Source: Rhodovastum atsumiense (GTDB lineage Bacteria; Pseudomonadota; Alphaproteobacteria; Acetobacterales; Acetobacteraceae). From it: DNA of 36,711 nucleotides. This document shows positions 8,777-17,581 of this stretch, piece after piece; position 1 is the first letter of the stretch; every line of letters starts with the position of its first letter. Made by a program: the position numbers and the translations under genes. The DNA is taken from NCBI GenBank assembly GCA_026225115.1, contig JAMFSE010000073.1, positions 1 to 36,711 of the forward strand, given 5' to 3'. Below the pieces are notes generated by a model. The model did no database searches, was not told the origin of the DNA, and saw only the letters and a list, made by a program, of their open reading frames with translations.

Positions 8777-10086
8777 GCGACGGCTTGTACCGGCGCCTGT
8801 TGTTCAGCGAGGGCTGCCTCGATGGCACCGATGGCATCCACTTCACGCAATTGCTCTGCCATGCTGAGGGCGCGCTCGCGATAGCCGGGATCGGCAAAAA
8901 TTTCGGTAACGGCGGCAGCGAGCAATGCCGCATCCGGCCGCCCGGTGGCGGCGTTGATGCCGACGCCGGCATAGGCGACGCGTGTGGCGATTTCCGGTTT
9001 TTCCTCGGAATCGCCTGCGATCAGCAGCGGCACGCCATGCTGCAGCGCCAGCAGCACGCCCCCGAAGCCGCCATTGGTGATCAATAGATCCAGATGCGGA
9101 AATATCGCCGCATAGGGGATGAACGGGACAACGCGCGCGTTCGGCGGCGCCATGGCCAAAACCGGCTGCGGATCGGCGCCGCTGGTGATGGCGATGACCA
9201 GCGCGTCGCTTGACGCCAGCGCCCGCAGCGCCGGCATGACCAGCTGGTCGAGATCGGCGCTGGCGATGGTGCCCTGCGTGATCAGGATGATTTTACGGCC
9301 GGCGGCGCGGGCCTGCGCAATCTCATCCCACCAAGGCGGGGGTGCGAGATTTGGCGCCGGCGCCGGCAGCGCGCCGATGAAGCGGATACTGCCGGGCAGC
9401 GCCCGCTTATATTCCAGCGCCGCGACGCCGAGTTGAAAATACACATCCGGCAGGGTGATGACCGCGTCCGATATGAACGCCTGCAGCTTCGGCGCGCCAG
9501 ATGCCTTCAGGGCATTGTTGATATAAGTCTGTACACCCGAAAATACGTGGTGGTGCATGTAACGGTTGACGGATTGGTTGCGGGCGCGTTGCTGATCGGT
9601 ACGCGCCGGCGGCAGGCCGGAGCCATAGAATGCCGTTTCGGGTCCGGAAAGTGTGAGGCAGGAAATGCCGAGATGCGCGATCCTCGGGCGGGCTTCGGGC
9701 GGCCCCAGCAGCAGTGGCAGGGTGCCGAGGAACAGCATGTCCGCGAGGATGGCGTCGGCCGCGAAATCGCGCATGATATCGCACAGGCCCTGATGCTGGG
9801 GGCCGAGCGAGTCTGCGAAAAGATGCTGGATGCCCCAGAGCATTTGCGCAGGACCCGGCGGCAGCGCCGCGCGTTCCGGAAAACGCGCGTCGATGTCGCG
9901 ATAGTCGATATCGATTTCCGGCGCCAAAGGGACGAAGCGGGCGCCGGCGCGTTCGACGCTGGCGCGGAACAGGCTGCCGGTATGGATGACAACCTCATGG
10001 CCGCGCGCGACCAGCCCGGCGGCGGCGGCAATAACCGGGTCGGCATGGCCCGGCATTGGGGTGGCGGCGGCGAGGTATTTTGCCAT
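8773..10086 (-). CDS. Glycosyltransferase, GT1/MGT-like (NDP-sugar-dependent)
   Basis: A 437-residue GT-B-fold glycosyltransferase of the macrolide/UDP-glucosyltransferase-like group. The N-terminal acceptor domain starts MAKYLAAATPMPGHADP. The C-terminal donor domain has LITQGTIAS at 268-276 and the sugar-nucleotide motif ITNGGFGGVLLALQHGVPLL at 336-355, then GDSEEKPEIATRV at 358-370. Classical GT1 enzymes have His in THGG; here Asn338 replaces it, as in a subset of bacterial members. Donor sugar and acceptor cannot be read from sequence. It starts five bases after the NRPS stop and overlaps the phosphopantetheinyl transferase by four, so glycosylation of the NRPS product, before export by the adjacent pump, is the natural inference. 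Confidence 0.9.
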   Translation of the reverse strand: MAKYLAAATPMPGHADPVIAAAAGLVARGHEVVIHTGSLFRASVERAGARFVPLAPEIDIDYRDIDARFPERAALPPGPAQMLWGIQHLFADSLGPQHQGLCDIMRDFAADAILADMLFLGTLPLLLGPPEARPRIAHLGISCLTLSGPETAFYGSGLPPARTDQQRARNQSVNRYMHHHVFSGVQTYINNALKASGAPKLQAFISDAVITLPDVYFQLGVAALEYKRALPGSIRFIGALPAPAPNLAPPPWWDEIAQARAAGRKIILITQGTIASADLDQLVMPALRALASSDALVIAITSGADPQPVLAMAPPNARVVPFIPYAAIFPHLDLLITNGGFGGVLLALQHGVPLLIAGDSEEKPEIATRVAYAGVGINAATGRPDAALLAAAVTEIFADPGYRERALSMAEQLREVDAIGAIEAALAEQQAPVQAVA

Positions 10087-10091
10087 TGCCG

Positions 10092-13000
10092 TTACGCCTC
10101 CAGAACCAGATCGCCGACCCGTATTGCCGGATCCTCGACGGCGCCGGCGAGCAGGGCCACTAGCTGGGTGACCAGCCGCGCCGCGGTTTCGGGCGCGAAC
10201 AAATCGTTGCGGTATTCCAGCCAGCCGGCGATGCCCGCCGGCTTGCCGGCCCCATCGCGCATTTCGCTCAGCATGAAGGTGAGCTCGTAGCGCGCGGCGC
10301 CGAGCCAGACCGGCTCCGGCGTTACGCTGAGATCCGACATGTCGAGCTTGACGCTGGCAAGGTTCTGGAAATTCAGCATCACCTGGTAGAGCGGGTGCCG
10401 GGGACCGTCCGTGCTGGCGCCGAGCGCGGTGGCGACCTGCGCGAACGGCAGATCCTGATGCGCATAGGCGGCGAGGTTGAACTGGCGGACCCGGGCGACC
10501 AGTTCGGTGAAGCTGGGATTGCCGGAAACATCGGTGCGCAGCACCAGTTGGTTGAAGAAACTGCCAATCATCGGGTCGAGCGCTGCATCCAGCCTGGCGG
10601 CGACCGGGCTGCCGATTGGGATATCCTCGCCGGCTCCTTCGCGGCTCAGCAAGGCGGCGATGCCGGCCTGCAGCACCATAAACAGGCTGGCGCCCGCGCC
10701 GCGCGCGAGTTTGACAAGTTTCGCGTGCAGTTCAGGGTCGATTGCGAGCGGCGCGACGCCGCCTTCAAACCGGATTACGGGCGGGTAGGGATGATCGACC
10801 GGCAGGCTGATGGTCTTTGGCATGCCGTCCAGGGCCTGCGTCCAGAACTCGAGCTGGCTCGAAAGTCCTGCGGTCTCGTCGCGCTGCCACAGCGCGTAAT
10901 CGGCATATTGCAGTGGCAATGGCTGCCAGGCGGGCGCGTCGCCGGCCAGGCGCGCGGCATAGGCCATCGCGACGTCGCGCATGAGCGGCCCAAGGGACGC
11001 GCCGTCGGCGGCGATGTGATGCACCAGCATCAGCAACACATGGTCTTCCGGCGCCAGTTCCCAGAGATGCATGCGCACCGGAATTTCCCGCGTGACATCG
11101 AAGGTCAACCGCGCCGTGGCGTTGATGGTTTCATGCAGCGCTGCTTGCGTCAGTGCAACTGGCGCCAGGTTGAGCCGCGCATCCTCAGGGTCGAGGATCA
11201 CCTGCGCTGGCTCGCTTTCGCTGACGTCGATCAGCGTGCGCAGGCTTTCATGGCGCTCCAGAACGTCGTTCGCCGCATCCTCGAAGGCGGCGGCATTCAA
11301 CGGTCCGCGCAGCCGCAGGCCGAGGTTCATGTTATAGGCGGCGCCGACGCCGGGCATCTTCCAGACTTCGAACATCGACAATTGACTGGTGCCGAGCGGA
11401 ATTCTCTCCGGCCGTAGCCGCCGGGTGATCGGCGAGCGGCCGAATTCGGAACGTCCGACCAATGTGGCCAGACCGGCGATGGTGGTGGTCTCGAACATGG
11501 CGGTCAGCGGCAGATCGACGCCGAAAGTGTCGCGGATTTTTGCGACGATTTTCGCAACGACCAGGGAATCCGCGCCCAGTTCGAAAATATTCGCGTCGAT
11601 ATCGAGGTCGGGGAGGCCGAGCAGGTCGCAGAACAATGAGACCAGAACTTCCTGCGTCGGTGTGCGGTCGAACTGGCTGGAGGCCGAAACACTGACCGGA
11701 ACGGGCAGCGCATTGCGGTCCAGTTTGCCGGCCGGCGAGCGCGGCAATTCCGGCAGGACAACATAGGTGGCGGGCACCATGTATTCCGGCAGACGCAGCG
11801 CCAATGCGCGTTTCAGCAGCACCGGGTCCAGCATGACATGGGGCGAGTCCGGCACGACGAAACCAACCAGCCGGCCGTCGCGCGCGGTGACCGCCGCCTG
11901 GGCAACGCCCGGTTCGGCGGCAAGCAGCGTTTCGATTTCGCCAAGCTCGATGCGGAAACCGCGCAGCTTGACCTGGGTATCGGCGCGGCCGATGAAATGC
12001 AGCGCGCCGTTGGTGAATTTGGCGAGGTCGCCGGTGCGATACATGCGGCTGCCGGGTGGCCCGTACGGATTGGCAACGAAGCGTTCGGCGTTCAGGCCGG
12101 GCCGGTTGAGATAGCCGCGCGCCAGCCCCGCACCGCCGATATAGAGATCGCCGATGACATTTTCCGGTACCGGTTCCAGCCCGGAATCCAGGACGTAGAT
12201 TTGGGTTCTGGCGATCGGCCGGCCGACCGCGGGCGGGCCGGCGGCATCGATTTTCTGCAGCGTCGACCAGATCGTCGTCTCGGTCGGCCCGTACAGGTTG
12301 ATCGCTTCGGCGCCGATGGTGAACAGCTGGCTGGCCAGGCCCTCCAGCAGCGCTTCGCCGCCGGTCAGGATCCGCAGGGAGCGCAAGGCTTCGGCCTCGC
12401 CGCCGGTGAGGCTGTCCCAGAGCGATGGGGTGGCCTGCATGATGGTGGCGCCGCTGGCGGCGATCAGCCGCGCCAGGCTTGGCGGGTGGCGCAACAGCGC
12501 GCGCGGCGCCATGATGGTGCGCGCGCCGGCGAGCAAGGGCAGAAAAAGTTCCAGCGCCGCGATGTCGAAGCTGATGGTCGAGACGGCCAGCATCCGGTCG
12601 GCCGGATCGAGCGGGATTTGTTCTGCCATCGAACCGAGAAAATTCGCGAGATTGGCGCGGGTGAGGACCACGCCTTTCGGTTTGCCGGTGCTGCCCGAAG
12701 TATAGATCACGTAAGCCGGGGATTCCGGTGGCCGCACGACATCCGGTGTGCTGCTGGCCAAGCCATCCAGCGCGGCGTCGTCGAGAATCAGGATTGGATG
12801 GCCGGCCAGCGCGGCGGCGGTTTCGGTTGCCGCCATGATCAGCAGCGGCGTTGCATCCTCCGCCATGGCCTGCAGCCGCGCCACCGGCAGATCCGGGTCC
12901 AGCGGCAGATAGGCGGCGCCGGATTTCAGGACTCCGATGAGGGTGGCCAGCATGTCGATGCCGCGCGGCAGGCACACGCCGATGATTTGCTCCGGCCCGG

Positions 13001-14582
13001 CGCCGCGCGCCAGCAGCGCGTTGGCGATGCGGTTGGCGCGCGCATCGAGCCCGCGATAGGTGATGACGCTGAACTCATAGCCGGCCGCCACCGCCCAGGG
13101 TGTCTCGCGCACCTGGCGCTCGAAATCCTCTGGCATGAAGCGCAATGCCGGATCCGGTGCCGGCGGCGAACCGGCGGCAAAAATCCTAGCGCGCTCTGCA
13201 TCGTCCAGGAGATTGATGCGGCCGATCGGCAGCGTCAGGTCGCCGGCGATTTCCCGCAGCAGGCGCTCGATCCGTTGCGCGTGCGAGACCAGCTCGTCAC
13301 CGCTATAGATCTCCGGGCTGGCGTCGATATCGATATGCACCGGTCTGCCGGTGCCGCGGTCATAGACGAATATCGCCAGATCCTCGATGGAGCCATTCGA
13401 CAGATTGCTGACCGAGGTTGGGGCTTCGCCGAAACGCAGATCATAATCGAACGGCTCGATATTGATGATCGAGGTGAAGAGATGCCGGCCCTCGCCGATC
13501 AGGTTGAGATCCCGCCGCAGATCTTCATAACGATAACGCTGGTGGCGCAAGGCTTCGCGCACGCGCCTTGCGACCTGATGGACAATTTCGGTGACGGTGT
13601 CGGTCGACTTCATCCGCAGCCGCAGGGGCACGGCGTTGGCCAGCATGCTGGGAATTTTGCGCATTCTGCCGTTGGTGCGCGCCGTTACCGGCAGGCCGAG
13701 CACGATGTCCTCGGCGCCTGTCATGCGAAAGAAATAGATTGCGACCGCCGCGATCATCAGCTGCGGGAAACTGCCCTGGGCGGTCTTTGCGGCGGTCCGC
13801 AATTCATCGATGAAATCGGCCGGCAGCACCGTCGTACGCCGCAGCATGCCGCCCTGCAGCGACGGCCGGAAATGGCCCAGGCTGACGGGAGAGGGCTTGT
13901 CGGCGAATGCGGTGGTCCAGTATTTTCGCTCGGATGCGAAACGATCTGTCTGGCGATAGGCATGGTCCTCGTCTACCAGATCTTCCAGGGAACCAAAGCA
14001 GATGCGTTCCGGGGTCAGGCCGGCTGCATAGGCGGTGTAAAGCTCGGCGAGGCGGCGGGCGACCAGGCCGCCGGAGAAGCCATCGCCGACGATGTGATGG
14101 CTGCGGTGATACCAGAGATAATGATCGTCCTTCACCTTGAACAGGCCGCTCGACCACAGGCAATCATGCAGCGGGTCGTGGGGCAGTTGATATTCCACCA
14201 TCATCCAGGCAACCGCGGCGGCCCGCGGGTCGGGCTCGGCGGAATAATCCATGAACGGGATCAGCCCGCGAATCTCGGGATTAATCGATTGCATGGGCTC
14301 GTCGGCGATTTCGGTGAATTGCAACCGGGTTGTTGCCGCCTCAAGCGTGACATGCGCGAGTGCGGCGTAGAACGCGTCAACGTCCACCGCGCCATGGATT
14401 TCAATCAGCTCCGCGAGATTGAGGACCGCGTGCTTTGGGCCCAGGCGCTGTGCGAACCACATGCCGCGCTGGGCGTTGGTGAGCGGAAACCAACCCTCTT
14501 CGCCCGGCGGAGACGGCGTTACGATCAGCTCGGCGGCAGGAACTTCACGTTGCAATAATCGGGAAAAAGCATCGTCGTTCAT
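10092..14582 (-). CDS. Single-module nonribosomal peptide synthetase C-A(Gly)-T-C
   Basis: A 1496-residue NRPS. Condensation domain 1 spans about 30-455 (HHIVGDG, His162-His163...Asp167-Gly168). The adenylation domain is about 480-960 (YTSGSTGKPKG at 627-637, NLYGPTE at 762-768, YRTGD at 848-852, Lys953 in AGKLD). The carrier domain has LGADSL, with Ser1006. Condensation domain 2 is about 1060-1490 (HHIAADG, 1188-1194; GSFFNQLVLRTD). My manual reading of the ten pocket residues is D673 I674 L677 Q716 L739 G741 L763 I771 W772 K953, DILQLGLIWK, a code I know for glycine, as in DhbF. No thioesterase or reductase domain follows, so release may be catalysed by the terminal C domain on a free nucleophile. 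Domain 1 resembles the EntF-type C domain (YLWYHRSHHIVGDGFS). The ATG overlaps the MbtH stop as ATGA. Confidence 0.96.
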   Translation of the reverse strand: MNDDAFSRLLQREVPAAELIVTPSPPGEEGWFPLTNAQRGMWFAQRLGPKHAVLNLAELIEIHGAVDVDAFYAALAHVTLEAATTRLQFTEIADEPMQSINPEIRGLIPFMDYSAEPDPRAAAVAWMMVEYQLPHDPLHDCLWSSGLFKVKDDHYLWYHRSHHIVGDGFSGGLVARRLAELYTAYAAGLTPERICFGSLEDLVDEDHAYRQTDRFASERKYWTTAFADKPSPVSLGHFRPSLQGGMLRRTTVLPADFIDELRTAAKTAQGSFPQLMIAAVAIYFFRMTGAEDIVLGLPVTARTNGRMRKIPSMLANAVPLRLRMKSTDTVTEIVHQVARRVREALRHQRYRYEDLRRDLNLIGEGRHLFTSIINIEPFDYDLRFGEAPTSVSNLSNGSIEDLAIFVYDRGTGRPVHIDIDASPEIYSGDELVSHAQRIERLLREIAGDLTLPIGRINLLDDAERARIFAAGSPPAPDPALRFMPEDFERQVRETPWAVAAGYEFSVITYRGLDARANRIANALLARGAGPEQIIGVCLPRGIDMLATLIGVLKSGAAYLPLDPDLPVARLQAMAEDATPLLIMAATETAAALAGHPILILDDAALDGLASSTPDVVRPPESPAYVIYTSGSTGKPKGVVLTRANLANFLGSMAEQIPLDPADRMLAVSTISFDIAALELFLPLLAGARTIMAPRALLRHPPSLARLIAASGATIMQATPSLWDSLTGGEAEALRSLRILTGGEALLEGLASQLFTIGAEAINLYGPTETTIWSTLQKIDAAGPPAVGRPIARTQIYVLDSGLEPVPENVIGDLYIGGAGLARGYLNRPGLNAERFVANPYGPPGSRMYRTGDLAKFTNGALHFIGRADTQVKLRGFRIELGEIETLLAAEPGVAQAAVTARDGRLVGFVVPDSPHVMLDPVLLKRALALRLPEYMVPATYVVLPELPRSPAGKLDRNALPVPVSVSASSQFDRTPTQEVLVSLFCDLLGLPDLDIDANIFELGADSLVVAKIVAKIRDTFGVDLPLTAMFETTTIAGLATLVGRSEFGRSPITRRLRPERIPLGTSQLSMFEVWKMPGVGAAYNMNLGLRLRGPLNAAAFEDAANDVLERHESLRTLIDVSESEPAQVILDPEDARLNLAPVALTQAALHETINATARLTFDVTREIPVRMHLWELAPEDHVLLMLVHHIAADGASLGPLMRDVAMAYAARLAGDAPAWQPLPLQYADYALWQRDETAGLSSQLEFWTQALDGMPKTISLPVDHPYPPVIRFEGGVAPLAIDPELHAKLVKLARGAGASLFMVLQAGIAALLSREGAGEDIPIGSPVAARLDAALDPMIGSFFNQLVLRTDVSGNPSFTELVARVRQFNLAAYAHQDLPFAQVATALGASTDGPRHPLYQVMLNFQNLASVKLDMSDLSVTPEPVWLGAARYELTFMLSEMRDGAGKPAGIAGWLEYRNDLFAPETAARLVTQLVALLAGAVEDPAIRVGDLVLEA

Positions 14583-14794
14583 GAAATCGTTTCCGCGGTG
14601 GCGCCGGCCCGCTCGGTGCCGGTTCCCGCCCCAGTCGCGTCAATCCAGGCCAGCACTTCGGCGCGCGGCGCCGGCCCGCGGTGGATCTCCCAACCGGATG
14701 GCACATCGATATAGGTTGGCCAAATGGAATACTGCAAATCTGCGCTTATCAATGTCAGATAAAAGGCCTCTTGGTCATCAAAGGGATTCGGCAT
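14579..14794 (-). CDS. mbtH: MbtH-like NRPS accessory protein
   Basis: A 71-residue partner protein that binds adenylation domains and often is needed for their folding or activity. The core is clear: NPFDDQEAFYLTLIS, LQYSIWPTYIDVPSGWEIHRGP, with conserved Trp25 and Trp35. The C-terminal family motif (usually ...NWTDMRP) is missing; the chain instead ends in a Gly/Ala/Thr-rich tail after AEVLAWIDA, so the third conserved tryptophan is displaced (Trp50) or lost. It has a strong GGAGG ribosome site just upstream and is the first gene of the minus-strand operon, overlapping the NRPS start by four bases. Pairing with the downstream adenylation domain is expected. Confidence 0.9.
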   Translation of the reverse strand: MPNPFDDQEAFYLTLISADLQYSIWPTYIDVPSGWEIHRGPAPRAEVLAWIDATGAGTGTERAGATAETIS

Positions 14795-15385
14795 TTTACC
14801 TCCAGAGTATCATTCAAGCCCTGTGGCTTCGGAGTGCCTCCTGCATCAAACCGTCAGCCAATGTTACGAACCTCTGATGCCATAACATCATGCTGGCGGG
14901 AAAATCCAGTGAATTAGACAAGACAATGGGCAAATTTAAAGTCCATGCTGAAGGGCGCGCCCAAGCGTCAACAACGTTTTGCTAAAGAAATACTTGGTTT
15001 GTTTATCTGTCGTGCAACATTTGATATTTTCTAATGCAGTTTAAAATGGTTACGATAACGCATACACTTTAAGGTTGCTTAGATGGGTAATATTTTTGTC
15101 TCTATATAGAGACGAAATTTTATAAAACCGGAACCAAGCGGCTTGCGGTGCTGAGCAGTCACCAAATGTTACGACGATGACTTTACGATAGAGGACTTCG
15201 CAATTTTGATATTTTCCTTTATTACTTTTGTTTCGAAACCTAACGACACTTGGACGCCAGCGACTCAAAGGATCTGATTTATGAGCGATTTTTCCGGCGG
15301 TCCGAACGCAACCGGTCAAACCAGCGAATTTGCGCCAATCAGCCCCTGCCAAAGCCAACCGCGAAATTGGGCCTGAAGGGCGGCG
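14795..15385. promoter_or_regulatory. Divergent AT-rich control region of NRPS operon and acylase gene
   Basis: These 591 bp lie between the divergent MbtH and acylase starts and are clearly AT-richer than the genes beside them. They hold a perfect 16-bp palindrome at 15098-15113, three copies of AATG(G)TTACGA at 14860-14869, 15045-15055 and 15165-15174, and the short palindrome GGGCGCGCCC at 14953-14962. GTTACGATAAC at 15049-15059 is itself an inverted repeat. I saw no clear Fur, Irr or RirA site by eye and no certain -35/-10 pair. A minus-strand open frame at 15050-15358 has no recognisable family or codon character and is not called. Confidence 0.6.
15098..15113. promoter_or_regulatory. 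Perfect 16-bp palindrome, candidate operator
   Basis: GTCTCTATATAGAGAC is self-complementary over 16 bases; allowing one wobble, the symmetry extends three more bases each side. It sits near the middle of the divergent control region, about 300 bp from the MbtH start and 270 bp from the acylase start. Size and symmetry suit a dimeric repressor of the TetR, MarR or GntR type. No such regulator gene is in the window, so the partner is unknown. Confidence 0.45.
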
Positions 15386-17581
15386 ATGCCGTCAATCATT
15401 GATCGTGCTGCCGGCGTCGCTGGACTGCTTGGGTTCGTCTGGCGCGCTGCCAGGCTTCCGGCGCCCGGGACGCTTACGCTGGACGACCGGCTGAACAACC
15501 TGCCGCTTGATGGCGTGCCGATCACCGCCGCCGTGGAGATCCATTGGGACAAGCACGCAATTCCTTTCGTTAGGGCAGAAAACCTGCCTGACCTTGCGAC
15601 CGGCCTGGGTGTGGTTCATGCGCATCTGCGCCTCGGCCAATTGGAAATTATGCGCCGGCTTGCCCAGGGGCGCATTTCCGAGATGATCGGCGCCTTCGGA
15701 CTGGAATTTGACGTGGCGCTCAGGACCGTCGATCTCTGCCGGGCGGTGCCGGAGATCATCGCGATGCTGCCGGAGGAGTCCGCGATCTGGGCTGCAGGCT
15801 TTCTCGCGGGGATCAATCATGTCATTGCGCATGCGCCGGCGCTGCCCCTGGAGTTCCAGCTGCTGGGCTTTGAGCGCGAGCCCTGGACCATGGTCGATCT
15901 GTTCTCGCTGGCCCGGCTGACCAGCGCCGACATGACCTGGATGCCGGCATTGAAACTTTTGCAGGCGCGTGAGCGGATGGCGCCGGCGGATTGGGCGGCG
16001 TTATGGCCGGAGCTTCTGAACAGTGGCCTGCCGACCCCGAAAGGCATTACCGCCGCGATCGCCCGCGGCAGCAATTCGGCCGCTATCGCCGGGAGCAGGA
16101 CGGCGTCGGGCGCCGCCATCATCGCTTCCGATCCGCATGTCGGCCTGCAGCTGCCCAGCATCTGGCTGGCGTGCGGCCTGTCTGCGCCAGGGATGAACGC
16201 CGCCGGGCTGATGATCCCCGGCGTGCCCTATGTGGCGCTCGGCCGAAACGAGAAAATTGCATGGGGGGGCACCAATTTGCACGCCGCAAGCTCGGTCTTT
16301 GTCGACCTTAAGGCGGAAACCGAGCCTGACATAAGGGTCCGGGAAGTTGCAATCGCGGTGCGAGGCGGCGCCGCGCGGCGGGTTAAAATTCGCGATAGCC
16401 GGTTCGGCCCGGTGCTGTCGGATGTCAAGCTTGCCGGCTTGAAACATCCAACGGCGCTCGGTTGGGTTGGCCATCGGCCGAGTGATGAGCTGACAGCGAT
16501 GCTGGCGATCCACCGGGCCGCCGATTTCGCAACGGTTCAAGCGGCACTCGGCGATTTTGCCGTCCAGGGCTACAGCTTCACCTATGCCGACGAGAGCGGG
16601 CGTGTCGGGATTGTGCGCGCTGCCTTGGTGCCCGCACGGCCGGCAAAACCGGAGGATCTGCTCGAACGCGCCGCGGTGATGGATGAACTGACTTCCCTCG
16701 CGGCGGTGACCGGGGTGTTTGATCCGGAGCAAGGCTACGTGGTCTCGGCCAACGAAGATCCGCAGACCGCGGTGCAATCCGGATTTTTCTTCGCGCCGCC
16801 CGACCGGGCGGAACGGCAGACGACGCTGCTGAACAGAACCGGTGTTACGCGGCGCGATATGGAGGCGCTGCAAAGGGACGTAGCGTCTGCCGGCGCGCTG
16901 GCGCTGCGCGATGCGCTGGCGGCGCGGGCAACGCATTTTGGACTGGGCTTGCCGCAAGCCGTGCTGGACTGGGATGGATGTTACGATGAAGCTTCAATCG
17001 GGGCCCTGGCCTTCGAGGTGATGCTGGCCGAAGCGGCCGTAACGGTCGCCGGCAAGGCGGTGCTGGCGCCAGTGTCCGCGGTTTGGACCAGCCGGGCAAT
17101 GATTGCCTCCAGGCTGTTGGAGGCGCCTGATGCCTTGTTGAAGCGTGCCTTGTCGCGTGGGACCAAGCGAGCGGCGCAAGCAGTTTTAAAAAACCGAAAC
17201 TGGGGTGGGGCGCATGTGCTGCGCTTGGCGCATCTACTTGCCCTCCTGCCGATTGTCGGCCGGAAGTTTGGTCTGCAGGTTTTCGGCGTGCCCGGCAGCA
17301 ACGACACAATATACAAGACCGGCCACGACCCGGTGGGTTTGGCGCGCAAGAATGGCCGGCACCGGGTGACCTATGGCGCTTCCGCCCGCCACCTTGCCGA
17401 TTTCGCCGATCGGGACGCTAATTTTGTCGTGATATTGGGCGGCCAGGATGGTTGGATCGGCAGTGTGAACGCGACTGATCAAATTCCACTTTGGCGCGAG
17501 GGCAGATATTTGCGCCTACCGCTCACCCTTGACCCCGCAATGACGCATTTTACCAGGCTGACGAAGCTCAAAGCGAAATGA
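15386..17581 (+). CDS. Penicillin acylase family Ntn hydrolase (PvdQ/AHL-acylase-like)
   Basis: A 731-residue member of the penicillin amidase family, enzymes that hydrolyse amide-linked acyl chains from beta-lactams, N-acyl homoserine lactones or siderophore precursors. They mature by self-cleavage before a nucleophile at the start of the beta chain. Here ARGSNSAAIAGSRTASGA marks the site, so Ser229 should be the catalytic N-terminal residue after cleavage from Gly228. The usual ASDPHVGLQLPSIW follows, with an alpha-chain stretch before it. A clear signal peptide is not obvious, though residues 8-20 are weakly hydrophobic; PvdQ itself is periplasmic. It is the divergent neighbour of the NRPS operon, which suggests trimming of an N-acylated product or self-protection; quorum quenching is an alternative. 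Confidence 0.88.
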   Translation: MPSIIDRAAGVAGLLGFVWRAARLPAPGTLTLDDRLNNLPLDGVPITAAVEIHWDKHAIPFVRAENLPDLATGLGVVHAHLRLGQLEIMRRLAQGRISEMIGAFGLEFDVALRTVDLCRAVPEIIAMLPEESAIWAAGFLAGINHVIAHAPALPLEFQLLGFEREPWTMVDLFSLARLTSADMTWMPALKLLQARERMAPADWAALWPELLNSGLPTPKGITAAIARGSNSAAIAGSRTASGAAIIASDPHVGLQLPSIWLACGLSAPGMNAAGLMIPGVPYVALGRNEKIAWGGTNLHAASSVFVDLKAETEPDIRVREVAIAVRGGAARRVKIRDSRFGPVLSDVKLAGLKHPTALGWVGHRPSDELTAMLAIHRAADFATVQAALGDFAVQGYSFTYADESGRVGIVRAALVPARPAKPEDLLERAAVMDELTSLAAVTGVFDPEQGYVVSANEDPQTAVQSGFFFAPPDRAERQTTLLNRTGVTRRDMEALQRDVASAGALALRDALAARATHFGLGLPQAVLDWDGCYDEASIGALAFEVMLAEAAVTVAGKAVLAPVSAVWTSRAMIASRLLEAPDALLKRALSRGTKRAAQAVLKNRNWGGAHVLRLAHLLALLPIVGRKFGLQVFGVPGSNDTIYKTGHDPVGLARKNGRHRVTYGASARHLADFADRDANFVVILGGQDGWIGSVNATDQIPLWREGRYLRLPLTLDPAMTHFTRLTKLKAK

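Noticed and set aside
11838-14558. Long plus-strand open frame (906 codons) antisense to the NRPS gene
   Set aside because: It lies wholly over recognisable NRPS domains, its translation is rich in Arg, Gln, Gly and His with no family motif, and long antisense frames are expected in GC-rich genes.
15050-15358. Minus-strand open frame of 102 codons in the NRPS/acylase control region
   Set aside because: No recognised domain, no clear ribosome site, AT-rich over half its length and overlapping the palindrome; more likely non-coding.
14795-15385. Search for a Fur, Irr or RirA site that would make the NRPS product a siderophore
   Set aside because: No good match was seen by eye, and no siderophore receptor or aryl-acid gene is adjacent, so an iron role is not claimed.
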